In this document: positions 35,143 to 46,400 of the stretch, in pieces
Position numbering within the stretch: the first letter of the stretch is position 1
How the letters are laid out: every line of letters begins with the position of its first letter
Origin: Pinus tabuliformis
Taxonomy: Eukaryota; Streptophyta; Pinopsida; Pinales; Pinaceae
Direction of reading: 5' to 3'
Assembly (NCBI GenBank): GCA_031772625.1
Contig: CM062808.1
Coordinates: 143,198,605 to 143,262,604, forward strand
DNA length: 64,000 bases
Program-made: the position numbers and the translations under genes
The notes under the pieces: model-generated
Told to the model about the DNA's origin: nothing
Database searches by the model: none
Seen by the model: only the letters and a program-made list of their open reading frames with translations

Positions 35143-37080
35143 CCACGATTAAAATTAATTAATCACACGCAAAAAAAGAAAATTTCAATAAAAACACTTA
35201 AAGTCTCTAAAGAAACAAACAGCTGAATCACATGCCTAAAAAATCTAAGAGTTCAAACCATGCACAAACAGTAACTTCCCGTAATAAAAACACTAGTTGG
35301 TGATGAAATCCAACTCAGTAGAAGTTTAATACAGAAAGGGCGGTTGGAACAGTTACCCCGACAACCTGCTTAATGAAACAGACTGGCACAAGTTTCTTCA
35401 AAAAACCATCTCGAGTGAAGAGAACCCCCCAGAGAGTCCAAGTGAGTCTAGTAGACGTCTGCTCCAGGTACAGTGAGATCCTTCCTTCACCGTCACCTTA
35501 GGAAATAATCTTAAGTTTATGGACACTAAGGTTACCAACAGTAAAAATACATCTGGGGGAACAGTCTACGATCCGATCTATGCACAAGGACAAAGTAACA
35601 AAGCTAAATCCCCTTGAAGGTTCCTCGACATGGTCAATCGGAGGTTTACAAACAAGCGACCCCAGGCTCCTCGACAATGGTTAATCCGAGGTTTACCATT
35701 TATAATACGCGCAGATCTTCTATATTTCCCAATGAAACATAATTGATTGTCTCAAAGGTTCGGACATGATCTCATGATTGACTCCTTTAAGAGAAGCTTC
35801 CCAGAATATATCAATTACAATTGGATTTATTTCCTACTGCAAGATGTATCTACTCGTTTGTTTTTACTATCTTGGATAGTTAATTACTCCCTACTCCAAG
35901 ATACTAGCCTAAGCTATATTGGTGATAAGAGCCCCAGAAATAGAAAATATTACTAGATCAATTTTAATTAAGCGTTGCTTTCATGGGTTGTTCTTTAAGT
36001 CGATAGGTATGGAAATGAAACTTTGATGGTGTTAAGACTCGACTCCAAACACACTAAAAAAATGCACCTAAAATGATAAGTAATTCGTTTTTCTTTCAGT
36101 GAAACTCTAGCTAAAAGAAAGAGTTCGAGAATGCAATTCTTTAAGAAACAATTCTTTCTTTCAACCGTGAAATGGAAAGAAAATATTTTTGTCTTTTTAA
36201 TAAGAACTCAAAACGAGACTAATAATTAATGCTCACAATAAATCCCTTTCCCTTTTCAAAACTTGAAACTACAAAAAACAATTTGCTTCAAAAGAGATCT
36301 ACAAGTTCTAGAAAAACACTCAAAACTACAAACACTAATTTTGAGATCTAAAAACTTTAAAAATCTAATTTGAATAAAATCTTCAATTCTTTTTTAGGAC
36401 GTTTTTCTTAGTTGTTCAGTAAACTAAGGGTTCATTTGCACAAAATAACAAATCAATCAAAAAACATCCAAATATGTTTTCTTTTGTAAAAATGAAATTC
36501 AGAACTTATAACAAAGTTTGTTCAATGATTTGCAATGAGAAAACTAAATCTATTTCTCACAAAGGATAGATTTCACAACCAAGTTAGACTCATCAAGAAG
36601 ACGAAAAGACACCAGGGTGATCTAAGGTTTCTCAAGCTTCTGATCTTTGAGTCACTACAGAGACAAAGTGAAAACCACTCCTAGCATGCAAAACTTCTAG
36701 AAAATCATTCAAAACAAAAATACTATCGGTACTCACTCCCAAGAGATTTTTGATAGGAAAAGTATAGATCTGGGTAGAATCTAAGAATCCTAAATCAAAC
36801 CTAAACTTAACTGGAAGAAGATATCTTAGGTTTTTCAAAAATTTTAACAGGGTCCGCAGGCTCCAGAAGCAACAGGTGCGGTCCCGCACTGTTTACTCAA
36901 GGAAAGTGTGGATATGTCCGCTATGTCTGTGAAGACAAAGTGCAGTCCCTAGAAAACTTCAAAAAAAAACAAAAATACTTTGATATTTTTGAAAACTACC
37001 CAGGCCAGTATATATTAATCAAAAACCAGAAAAACAATTTTCTCAAGTCAAAACAAAGGAAAACCAAAAATTAAAAACCT
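35143..37080 (-). mobile_element. G1 5' untranslated leader
   Basis: About 1.9 kb between primer site and gag, with no conserved coding. It is collinear with the G2 leader (62120-64000, plus strand). Shared blocks include the segment with GGTAAACCTCGGATTAACCA (35690 and 63555), the AGTAATTAACT block (35880 and 63370), and GAGTCGAGTCT (36040 and 63218). The sharing suggests conserved packaging or translation signals. Confidence 0.72.
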
Positions 37081-37098
37081 TCCCCAGTGGAGTCGCCA
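37081..37098 (-). other. G1 primer binding site
   Basis: The minus strand TGGCGACTCCACTGGGGA lies three bases inside the LTR. The same site with one change is in G2 (62102). It is the type used by several long plant Gypsy elements, probably tRNA-Arg; I am not certain of the tRNA. Confidence 0.8.
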
Positions 37099-37101
37099 AT
37101 T

Positions 37102-38159
37102 TGTTGGTCGGATAAATCGATCTTGCAAACAAGGCCGATCTCCCTAGTATCAGAAGATAGTCTAGCAACAAACAGACAAACAAACCTATCTTTCTCTAGA
37201 CATATGCAATTTATAAGTAAATGCTACAAAGGTGTTAAGATCCTACCTTAGATCCAATGCTTGTTCGTAGTAGTCATCCTCCAGTCATTCGAAAGAGTTA
37301 TCTTTGAAGACCTGCAATCACAAACAAGCAAACATTAAATAACACCTACATAGCGAATATTATGAATCATGACTATTATGGTGATCAAGGAATCCATAAA
37401 ATAAACCATGAATTAACAGCTTATTGAGAAAAACAAATATATTTGTATTAACTTTGAATAGTAGAAGAACCTTATAATCTTTTCAGCCTTGATGTTGAAC
37501 AAGTTCTTCCTGGGGTTCGAAATAGGAATTTCCTTTACTTTGACAAGTCTTGCACTCTTCCAAATGAGATTCATAGAGGTATGTAATCTCTCCTCATAAA
37601 AACTCAACTAAAGAAGACTAAGTTCCAACAGCATTTTCCCTCAAAAAATAGTAAGCTTCTAACTCCAAAGTAACTAGCCCAATGCTTCTTTTTATAGTGC
37701 AGAGGAGGAGGTTACAGGTCCACCTATGAAGGGATAGAATCCTCCTTCAAAGGGATAAGCTCCTCACATCAAGGGGTTAGCTCCTTAAGGTATGGGATAC
37801 ATGAACCTTAAAAGAGCGAACTTGCCACCTCAAGATTCCTTCTAGAAGCTTCTAGAAATAAATGAAAGTGAATTTTTCAAAGTATACTCGCACCTTTTTA
37901 ACTTTTACAAGGGTCCGCACCTTTAACACAAAGACAGTGCGGTCAGATGCGCAGGAGACATGACCATTAGGTGCGAGACTGCAGGTAAGACACAGAGAGA
38001 GTGCAGAACCAAAGTTTTACAAACTTTTGAGAGCTTTTCTCTTATTTTCAAGGCTTGATATGAGGAACTGATGTTTTATACTTGCAGAGGAGGAAAGTAT
38101 GAGTGGTAATGAACTCACACAGATAGCAAAATGTCAAGGTGACAATTTTCAGTTCAACA
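37102..38159 (-). repeat. G1 5' LTR
   Basis: 1,058 bp, TGTTGGTCGG to TTCAACA, with intact TG and CA ends. It is followed by the TCCCT duplication (38160-38164). The minus-strand TATA box TATAAAAAG at about 37688-37696 should drive transcription of G1. Confidence 0.94.
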
Positions 38160-38164
38160 TCCCT
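38160..38164. other. G1 right target-site duplication TCCCT
   Basis: Partner of 8519-8523. It is followed directly by the C1 gag. Confidence 0.93.
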
Positions 38165-38862
38165 TTCCTTGCCTTACTTGCTAGGGCTAGATTTTATTCA
38201 TCATCATTCTTGGATGAAGAACCATCTCGTGTGCTCCTCTTGATCTCCTCCTGCATAAGATCTGACCACAGTCATTCCCAATCCGGCAGTTTCTCCCTTC
38301 CATTCATAGAGTCCTGGTAGCTATTCCAACTCTTTGGAAGGCCAAGGAGAGCGAGGCTCACCATATCATAATCGGCAGTAGCAATTCCCACACTGCCAAG
38401 CTCATCTCTATAGGTGGTGAGCTTGTTCAAATATATGGAAATATTATCGCCCTTCTCCATCTTGATTCTTCGAAGCTTATCCTTGAGCGCCAATTTCCTC
38501 TGGTCTCTACTGTTTTGGTAGAGGTCCTTCAATGTTGTCCACATTGAAAATGGAGTATCCTTCCCATGGAGACTCGAGACAATATGATCTCGAACTCCCT
38601 CGAGGATGATCTATCTCGCCTTTTCCACACACTTCTTCCACTCATCCAACTCTTGTGCATTAGTTGAAGCTGGCTTTGGGATTTCTTGATCAATGAATTC
38701 CTTCAAGCCATTGTCTTCTAATACAGCCTCCATTCTATCTTTCCATGCTATGTAATTCGAGCTACCTTCCAAGGCATACTCGAGTTTCAAGCCATAGAAT
38801 GCCATTGGCCAACCTTGAAGTATGATATGAATTTGATTTGCACGTGCAACCCCGAACTTCAA
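38165..38862 (-). pseudogene. C1 Copia gag N-terminal part, broken
   Basis: The minus strand gives a UBN2-type Copia gag: YALEGSSNYIAWKDRMEAVL, DEWKKCVEKAR, MWTTLKDLYQNS, LKDKLRRIKMEKGDNISIYL, LLGLPKSWNSYQDSM, then SDLMQEEIKRSTRDGSSSK. Stops occur near 38611, 38272 and 38190. The frame runs to the G1 junction and resumes at 8518 with the basic tail and zinc knuckle, so one gag is split by 29.6 kb. Confidence 0.9.
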
Positions 38863-38895
38863 GCTTCAAATTCTCTTCTCAGTATAGTGTTCACA

Positions 38896-38907
38896 GCTCT
38901 GATACCA
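38896..38907 (-). other. C1 primer binding site (initiator tRNA-Met type)
   Basis: The minus strand TGGTATCAGAGC directly abuts the LTR that starts at 38908. Confidence 0.9.
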
Positions 38908-39868
38908 TGTAGAAAAAATGTGATAGGTTAACCCGATAATGCAATATAAATCAAAGCAGAATAGTATAACCTACTTCTACTATCAATTTGCGGAAGCTTA
39001 AAGATCAAGCTGAACAATATAACCAGAAGAAGAAGAATCAATGGCACAATACACATGAAAATAATTTGGGGAAAGCCTCAGCTAAAAACCCCACACTATT
39101 TTATTATCATACAGGTTGGAAATACATAGGAATTATACAAAGCCTTAGCTCTTGTAGCTAGCCAGCTCTCAGTACAATCCTAATAGATGCTCACAAGCAA
39201 TCTTGGCTTCTCTCCAGCCTTCCTCTCTGCCCTCCAAGCTCCTATTTGCTTGCGTTGTTCCTTGTGGATGATTTTCCTATTACCAAGTGGAAAAACAAGC
39301 CTTCAAAACTACACAATCCTCAAGGATGAATCCTTGACTACATGCATGAGTTTTCTCCATGAGAAAACACATGCAACTAATATTACATTGTCCTTGAACA
39401 TTAATCTCAACTGGGTCTTTCTCATAATAGACATGCATGAGTTTCTGATGAGGGAATCTTCAGTTAACTGGAGTAGCACTAGTTGAGTGCATTAATGCAT
39501 CAACTGACTGTTAACTCACTATTAGTTCCTCAAACAATGTGGAACTAATTTAACTAGACTTAACTCAGTAAATTGAGTTAACTAATTACAACTCAAATAT
39601 AACTTAAACTTATCTCCTTAATTTAAGGGATAACTCTTGCAGGACTTCAGAAAGAATTCTAACTTGAATTTCTCCAACTAATTAATTTAAAATTAATTAA
39701 TTAATTATTTCCAAGTAGTTGTTAAGACTAAATTCGATTTTAATTCACAATTTAATTCAAGAACAAATTAAACTAGAATATTCTTATTGCCATATTTCAA
39801 CAGAAATTTGATTTACCTCAATTTTACTAAGGCAAAAGTCAAATTGAGCTTTCTTGCTACACTTTCTA
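38908..39868 (-). repeat. C1 5' LTR
   Basis: It begins TGTAGAAAAAATG after the primer site. The right end is placed near 39868 by matching the end of the C3 LTRs (CAAATTGAG, then TTCTTG.T.CA), so it is uncertain by some bases. It is about 960 bp. The partner LTR is not in the window. Confidence 0.72.
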
Positions 39869-41888
39869 AGAGATGATGCTATGATATTGATCTTCTTCTT
39901 CTTGCTTTGCATGTTCTTTAAATAAGTAAAATGTAAGTTTTTATAACAAAGATACTTAATCAAAGGATTTTAGGCGAACCATTTAGAGACACCGTAGAGA
40001 TAGGCATAAAGGCTCATATCTATATAAGATAACTATGGGAGCCTCTATCTACTACATGGAAAGTAGATAAGAAAGTTATCATTGAAACTAGAAATTGTGG
40101 ACCATTAAAAAGTTATTATTGAAACTGGAAATTGTGGACCATTGACTGGTCAAAACCTAGCCATTTCTACTCAATTTGAGCATGCCTATTATTTAGTTTT
40201 CCATCTCATCCAAAAAATACCCAATTCATGATAGGAGGGACCAAATTAAAGGATTATTAAATGGCTACTTTCAATGTTGGAGAGTGCACAACATCTTACG
40301 ATAGGTTGTTGATCAATGAGACTTTGATGTAGCACTCGATACAATGATGGTACATGCATTATTATGACAAGTAATGGGTTTAAGGTCATCACAAACATTG
40401 ACACATTTCCATAAGTAGTTTCCAAGTAGTAACAATGTCACAAGAATAAGTTGGTTAATGGAGGACTAGTTCATGACACCTTGATGATTTTATCTTATGT
40501 TGTCGATAAACTCCTTTGCATACTTCTAGTGTTAAAAGAAAAAAAGAAAACGCAATGAAATAAATGGCAAACATATTTTTAAATGTGGTTAATGATGATT
40601 ACCAACAACTTGTGAACTACTAAAATTTTCAAGTGTGGAACTTTATGAATGCTCTTTTTCTTTTCTTTTTCCTTTTTGTATCTAGAGGAATCGACAATTG
40701 GGCCAGAATCATACTCACGTGACAGAAGTTCAATTACAATTGTTACCACTATACCTCTAGTTGAACCCTTGTGTGCCCCAACACACGACCCACATGAATA
40801 GGCAAGGAGATTTGAACCTCAAATCACATAATTCACAAAGACTTCATATCCCGATGATTGCCAATCGAGATGCCAATGTCCATGACAAGTTTTCTTATCC
40901 ATTCATGATTTGTCAACACTTAATATTATAATATATATGCTCCATCTAATACAACAAACCTTTGCATGACGTAGATATAGGATTTTGATAATGATCTAAA
41001 ATGATGCAATGTAGGATGCATGGAGGAAGATGAGTATTGACAACCTATATGAGAAGAATGTGTAGTAGACTATGTAACTCCAAAAATTTCCAAAGTTTTA
41101 AGGAGAAAAGTTAAAAAATTATGATTTTAAGGAGATTCATTTAAGGGGTTTGGTTCGGTGAACTTCCAAACAAGTTCGAAAGACGATATTTTAAAGATAT
41201 TTTAAAGTTCATATATAACGAGCTACTGGAAAGACTCCCATGTCCTACCTTTCTAGACATGGTAAAGGCCTATGAGGAAGTTGACTAGGAACAATGGAAA
41301 GAGATGGATTTCAAAGAATTTATTATTTAATAAAATCTTTAGATAAGATGGTTATTTATGAAGTCTCAATCAATCATCTTAAAAGATTAATGTGGTAGAT
41401 TCATTCCTCAGATTTATGCAATCAATATTTTGGTACTTTCTTCCTAACTAAAAGATTCAATGTTGGTATATATAATGCAAGTTGCATTCATGTCATGGGT
41501 CATGTAACCATCAAGATGTGCAATTTAGCTTCACCGATGAAATTGTTGATCCCTTTAATATATGGGGTTATTTCCTCCTTGAGAAACATTTCAATTAAAA
41601 CGAATGGTACAAAGTGTTTTACAGAGACATTAAAAATAGAAATGGATAAAGTTGACCTTGAGTTTGTTGTATTGCAAAATGAAATTATACAAATTCATCA
41701 CAATCAAGGTATATTCTTGAACTATAATGTTCAGATTAAGGAATTATGAATGGAGAAATGTGGATCAATCTCTCATTGGATATGCTAATAACCTTTGCAT
41801 TGATGAATAAGTTCTTTCATTATTGGAAAATAAAAGTCCCCATGATAATTTCTCACTACATAAAAATGTAGAATTTTTTACAAATCTA
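39869..41888. other. Unassigned AT-rich region
   Basis: About 2 kb without a recognisable gene. A ~37-bp direct repeat (AAAGTTAT.ATTGAAACT.GAAATTGTGGACCATT, split by a few differences) lies at about 40072-40142. A coding-like stretch on the plus strand (PCPTFLDMVKAYEEVD near 41240-41290) and an 84-codon frame at 41495-41749 match no family I can name. The last ~35 bases, before the primer-like site at 41889, resemble the C3 internal end. Confidence 0.5.
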
Positions 41889-41900
41889 GCTCTGATACCA
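41889..41900 (-). other. Primer binding site left of the first C3 LTR
   Basis: GCTCTGATACCA on the plus strand, i.e. TGGTATCAGAGC on the minus strand, directly before TGTAGAAATT. It shows that element DNA of the C3 type once continued to the left. Confidence 0.8.
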
Positions 41901-41935
41901 TGTAGAAATTATGGTGTAGATTTTCAACTTTCATG
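41901..41935 (-). repeat. C3 left LTR, first 35 bases (split by A2)
   Basis: TGTAGAAATTATGGTGTAGA matches the second C3 LTR at 57395. The LTR resumes at 55751 after A2; TCATG (41931-41935) is the target duplication. Confidence 0.88.
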
Positions 41936-42190
41936 TGTTAGGACTCCAATATGTACTATTTTGCTATATATTTTGACATCATTTTACTTTTTGAACCATG
42001 AACCTCAATGTCTTTTTCATCCACTTTATCCCAAGGTATATGGAAACCTCTTCTTTATTATATGGTTAATCTGTCTTACATTTAATTCCATAATACTCTT
42101 ATATTTTATCAATTATTGAAGTGCATTGTTGCTAACATAAGTTAAAGATCGCAGATAAAGTATATGCCTTAATGAGAACAAACGGCTGTA

Positions 42191-42326
42191 GCTGAAACAG
42201 CTGCCTGAGTTGCTGAAACAGCCGACTACGTTGCTGAAACAGCTGGTCCCGTTACTGAAACAGCTGGTCCCGTTGCTGAAACAGCTGGTCCCGATGCTGA
42301 AACAGATAACTCAGCTGCTGAACAGC
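42191..42326 (+). repeat. A2 LTR GCTGAAACAGC repeat cluster
   Basis: Seven imperfect ~21-bp units, each centred on the near-palindromic GCTGAAACAGC. They lie about 210-350 bases upstream of the TATA palindrome, where upstream promoter elements are expected. The 3' LTR has the same cluster at about 54549-54683. Confidence 0.85.
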
Positions 42327-42537
42327 CGACAAAGCACGCAAATTCCGTTGGGCGTAATTCGCGATTTTGAAGAACTTTTTTTGGATAATAGCTGCAGGCT
42401 GGAGATACCGTTACCAGAATTATTTCAAAGATAGCATGACTGTTGTCTTGTTGTAACAGTATCTCTTTGTTTTAAGAAAAACATAATAGTCTTGTTTTGA
42501 ACAGAATCGAGATATCCGCTCTTGTGTAAAATTGTAA

Positions 42538-42571
42538 ATGATGTCTCCTCTTTAAAAAGAGGAGACATCAT
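42538..42571 (+). promoter_or_regulatory. TATA-like box inside a 16-bp-arm perfect palindrome (A2 LTR)
   Basis: Arms of 16 bases (ATGATGTCTCCTCTTT and its complement) flank AA. The centre CTCTTTAAAAAGAG is TATA-like. The 3' LTR repeats it at 54895-54928. A3 keeps the palindrome with a proper TATAAA centre. Core promoter of the LTR is the likely role; an RNA stem-loop is an alternative. Confidence 0.65.
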
Positions 42572-43391
42572 CATTAGAGGGGATCGGACTGTAATTTTGA
42601 GAACAGCATTGTGTGAAACAGGAGCTAGTCTCCTTTTTGTATGTACCAGTTCTTGAAGGATGAATAAAGATCTGTTTTGAGTATTCTCGTTTAATTCCTT
42701 CTCTTGGGGAATCTTGTGAGAAGGAAAGGGCCCGCCTTCCTCACAAGATCCACCCCTTTTTCATTCCTGTAGTTGTTTATTTCTTATGTATTTGCATTGT
42801 GTTTAATTCTGTTGCTGAAACACTAGTTACATGGTTTGTGATACTCTGTTTCTTAACGCTACATGTATTGATTGCACGAGTGGATGATGAGAGCATGTGC
42901 TGAAGATCCCGGTACAGAGGGATAGGGTCTTGCTCCCATTGATTGCCTTCTTTTACTTGCAGTGTGATTAGAACGAGAGGTCAAGTGCTGAAGATTCCTG
43001 TTCCTGGGAATAGGGTCTTGATCTCTTAAGGTTACTTCCTTTGCAGTGTGATCAGTGTCAGGCAGCAGGTGCTGAAGTTCCCACTAAGGAATAGGGTCCT
43101 GTTCCTGCTATAGTTGAACGATTTCTTTTCTTATATATTTATTTCCCTTTGCTGTAACAGAGAAATTGTGTCTGCTATAATTTAATTAACTTCAGCTTTA
43201 ATTAGTTAGACTGCGAATTGGTAGATTGCTGAATTTAACAGTTGTGTGTGACTTTCTCTTACTACAACATTGAATTGCTTTCGAAATTGAGCATATCCAG
43301 TGCGCTATTACCTTTGGAATAAAAAGACCTTCTCGGGTTGACAATTTATGTGGAGCTCGAATTGTGAAAGCAATTAGAGCGACCAACATTT

Positions 43392-43409
43392 TGGCGCCGT
43401 TGCCGGGGA
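43392..43409 (+). other. A2 primer binding site (tRNA-Asp)
   Basis: TGGCGCCGTTGCCGGGGA, three bases after the LTR, is complementary to the tRNA-Asp 3' end including CCA. Confidence 0.94.
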
Positions 43410-43464
43410 AGGTAATTATAGATTTCAAAAAGCATTTATCTATTTTTCCTAATGTGCAGATTGT

Positions 43465-46400
43465 ATGAGAGGACGAGGAAACCAGAAGAAAAACCGCGCA
43501 GGTGGCAAGGGCTGGGGAGGACGAAAAACGTTTATTGACGAAATTGTATCAAAGGCTGAATCATCACAAAGATTGAGTTCTCGGAAGTCAAAGTTTCAGC
43601 GTTCCCCTCAGTCAGATTACAGAACAGAAGAAGTTGTGGGTCCTGAAAATACAGAAGAAGTTGTGGGTCCTGAAAATACAGAAGAACCAGCAGTCAGCGC
43701 TGAAGAGTCAGAGGAAAGTAGCAGATTAGTAGAACAAATCGAGGAGATAGTAGAAAGCGCTGGACGGCCGATAGGAAATATTGAAGAACCAATAGAGGAT
43801 TCTGACGATCAAGAAAGTGCAGTAGGAGGACCAACAATGGAAGACAACAATGAAAATTTCCTCTTTGGAGGAGGACATACAGGTCCTGAAGAAGAGAGAA
43901 GGGATGAAAATTCTCTTTCTACCTTGGGATTTCCCATCAGTGATCTTCCTGCAGGAACAATGAAAAATATTCCATTGTCTGCCCTACCTAACTTTCATGG
44001 TTTATCTACTGAGGATCCTGACGAGTTTCTTTTTGAATTTGATATTTTATGCAGAAGCTATGATTATGTTACTAATGCTCAAAAGTTGAAATTGTTTCCA
44101 GCCACCCTAAAAGGAAATGCCTTGAGGTGGTTCATGAGTCTTGGAAGCCAGGTAATCACAACATGGGAGCAAATGAAACAAAAATTTCTGCTTAAATATC
44201 AAGACTATTGCCGGACCAGGGAGAAGAAGGATGAACTGTTCAACATGGCACAAAAATCAGATGAAAGCCTGGAGGACTACATCGAAAGGTTGCAATACAA
44301 CATACAGAGATCTGATCATCCGGATATAAGTAAGGAAATTCGTAAAACAATACTACTTAGAGGATTAAGGGATGATTGTTTGAATATGTTAAATATGCTT
44401 GCTAAGGGAGATATATCTAAAGAATCATATGATGAGATTTGTGAACTTGCTAAAAGATGTTCTAGGGGAGCTTCAAGAAACAGAATAAGAGATTCCACCT
44501 ATTCAAGGGTACAGAAATCAGCCAATGGAGGAGCAACAAGAGCAGAGATAGGTAATTTGCTTGAAGAATTTAAAACCGAAATGCTAAGTTCTTTTGCTTC
44601 GCAGATTGACACTTTGCAGGTTAAGAAGAAGCAGGCTGAGGCAGAAGCAACTCTGGCTGTCTACTGCCCGAAATGTAGAGATAAACATCCACTAAGGGAG
44701 TGCCCAAGAGATAAAGTACCAGTTTGCACCCTTTGTGAGAAAGATCATGAGACAGAACAATGTCCATCTCTACCGGGGATAAAAGCAGCGATGCAGCCAA
44801 CAGAGGAAGAAGCTGAAGCAGTCTACCTACTAACTCAAAGAAGACAGTGGCAACCTAAAGGGCAAGGTACGAATTCTGGTATGCCATTTAATCGTTGGAA
44901 CAATTATTCTGCTTTTGGCCAAATAGGCTACCCCCCCTTCAACCAAATGCAATATCCACTTTTCAATCAAATGAGTTTCCCACCCATGCAAATGCAAAAC
45001 CCTCCCTTTGTTGATCCTTCAATGTGGACTCCTTGGCCTCCACAGCAAACACCTCCTTTCAACCCTTGGAACCCAAGTTGGAATAATCAATCACTTCCAT
45101 ATCCAAATCAGATGCCTCAATTCCAACAATCACTCTCTCTACCATCAAATGCCCCACCAAACAACCAAATGAGACCCCAACTACCCGCGCAACTAAATCC
45201 TAACCCCAACAATAAAGCTGTGCAAGTTATTGAAATTCAGAATCAGTCTATATCCCCTACTATGCAATGTAATGATATTCACTTGAGATCTGGAAGAGTA
45301 GTAGAGCCTATTATTGATGATATAACTGATTCAGATAAAAATGAAGCCGAAAAGCAAAAAGAAGCTCAACCACCTTCTAACAAAAATGCTGAACTAACAG
45401 AACCTCCATTCCCCGAGCGTTTGGTTTTAACCAAAACAGCTGAAACACCTGCTTTTAATTTTATGGGGGAATTGCAAAATTTGTATATTAAGATTCCACT
45501 TTTACAAGCATTAAAAGATGTACCAATTTATGCCAAAACATTAAGGGATGTTTGTGTGAAGAAACCTGGTAGGAAGACCAAGGATCCCCTTACAGTACAT
45601 GTGATGGGAGACTTGTCTGCATTAATGTCCGGAAAAACCCCTCCTGTAAAATATGGTGATCCCGGCCATCCTACTGTTACAGTTCAGATTGGTAAAGCAG
45701 TAATCCCCCGAGTTTTGGTAGATTTAGGTGCAGCAATTAATATAATGACTCTGGAAACTTCACAATTGTTACAGCTGAATAACACAATCAGAGATACACC
45801 CACCATTTTAGAGTTAGCTGACCGTTCCACAATTAAGCCAGAAGGGGTTGTTGAAGACCTGCTCATTTCAGTTGAATCCTGGAAATATCCAGCTGATTTT
45901 GTTGTATTGCAAACTAAAACAAAGCTGGGGGGACACCCCTTAATTCTAGGAAGGCCATGGTTGGCCACAGCTGATGCATTTATAAGTTGCAGATCTGGTT
46001 CAATGACAATTTCTAATGGTTATGAAACAAAGCAGTTAACTCTTTATCCTCACGCTACGCCAGTAGTTAATAATGAAGATTCTATATGGATGGATTATGA
46101 TGATAATGCTGTTCAGCCAATTTTAACTATAGGACAAGCTTTAACTCTTAAAGACAATACAGAGGACGAAATAATCAATAATTTTATTTGTGAACCTTCT
46201 TCTGTTATTGCTGAAACACACAATCAATTAACTGCAATTTTTGAAACTGATGTACAAGAAAAAATTGAACCTGAAGTTTCACCCCAAACTTTAAACACGA
46301 TCCCATCTAAGAGCATAACTGTTGAAATAGAACCCGGTAAGACATTAAACATAAATCCTGATTTAACAGACACTGAAACACAGCAGCTAATGAAGTTATT

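Larger units (their letters stand above)
8524..38159 (-). mobile_element. G1: Gypsy-type gag/protease-only LTR element with two nested insertions
   Basis: The element is bounded by ~1,057-bp LTRs (8524-9579, 37102-38159) and target duplication TCCCT. It has a primer site at 37081-37098 and a polypurine tract at 9580-9593. Removing A1 (10538-24950) and C2 (28581-33567) leaves about 8.1 kb of internal DNA: leader, P/Q-rich gag with a zinc knuckle, and an aspartic-protease-like region. No reverse transcriptase, RNase H or integrase motif remains, so it looks non-autonomous and would need enzymes from another element. The LTRs differ at about 62 of 1,056 positions (my count), so it is old. Confidence 0.88.
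41936..43388 (+). repeat. A2 5' LTR
   Basis: 1,453 bp, TGTTAGGACTCC to GACCAACA. It contains seven ~21-bp units with GCTGAAACAGCTGGTCCCG (42191-42326), the TATA palindrome (42538-42571), and further downstream GTGCTGAAG-containing repeats (about 42895-43080). Confidence 0.96.

Noticed and set aside
39869..41888. Host gene between C1 and C3
   Set aside because: No splice-consistent exon series or known domain; only short AT-rich frames.
43392..43409. tRNA-Asp gene fragment
   Set aside because: Only the complement of the tRNA 3' end is present, directly next to an LTR, here and at 23480 and 4849. It is a primer binding site.
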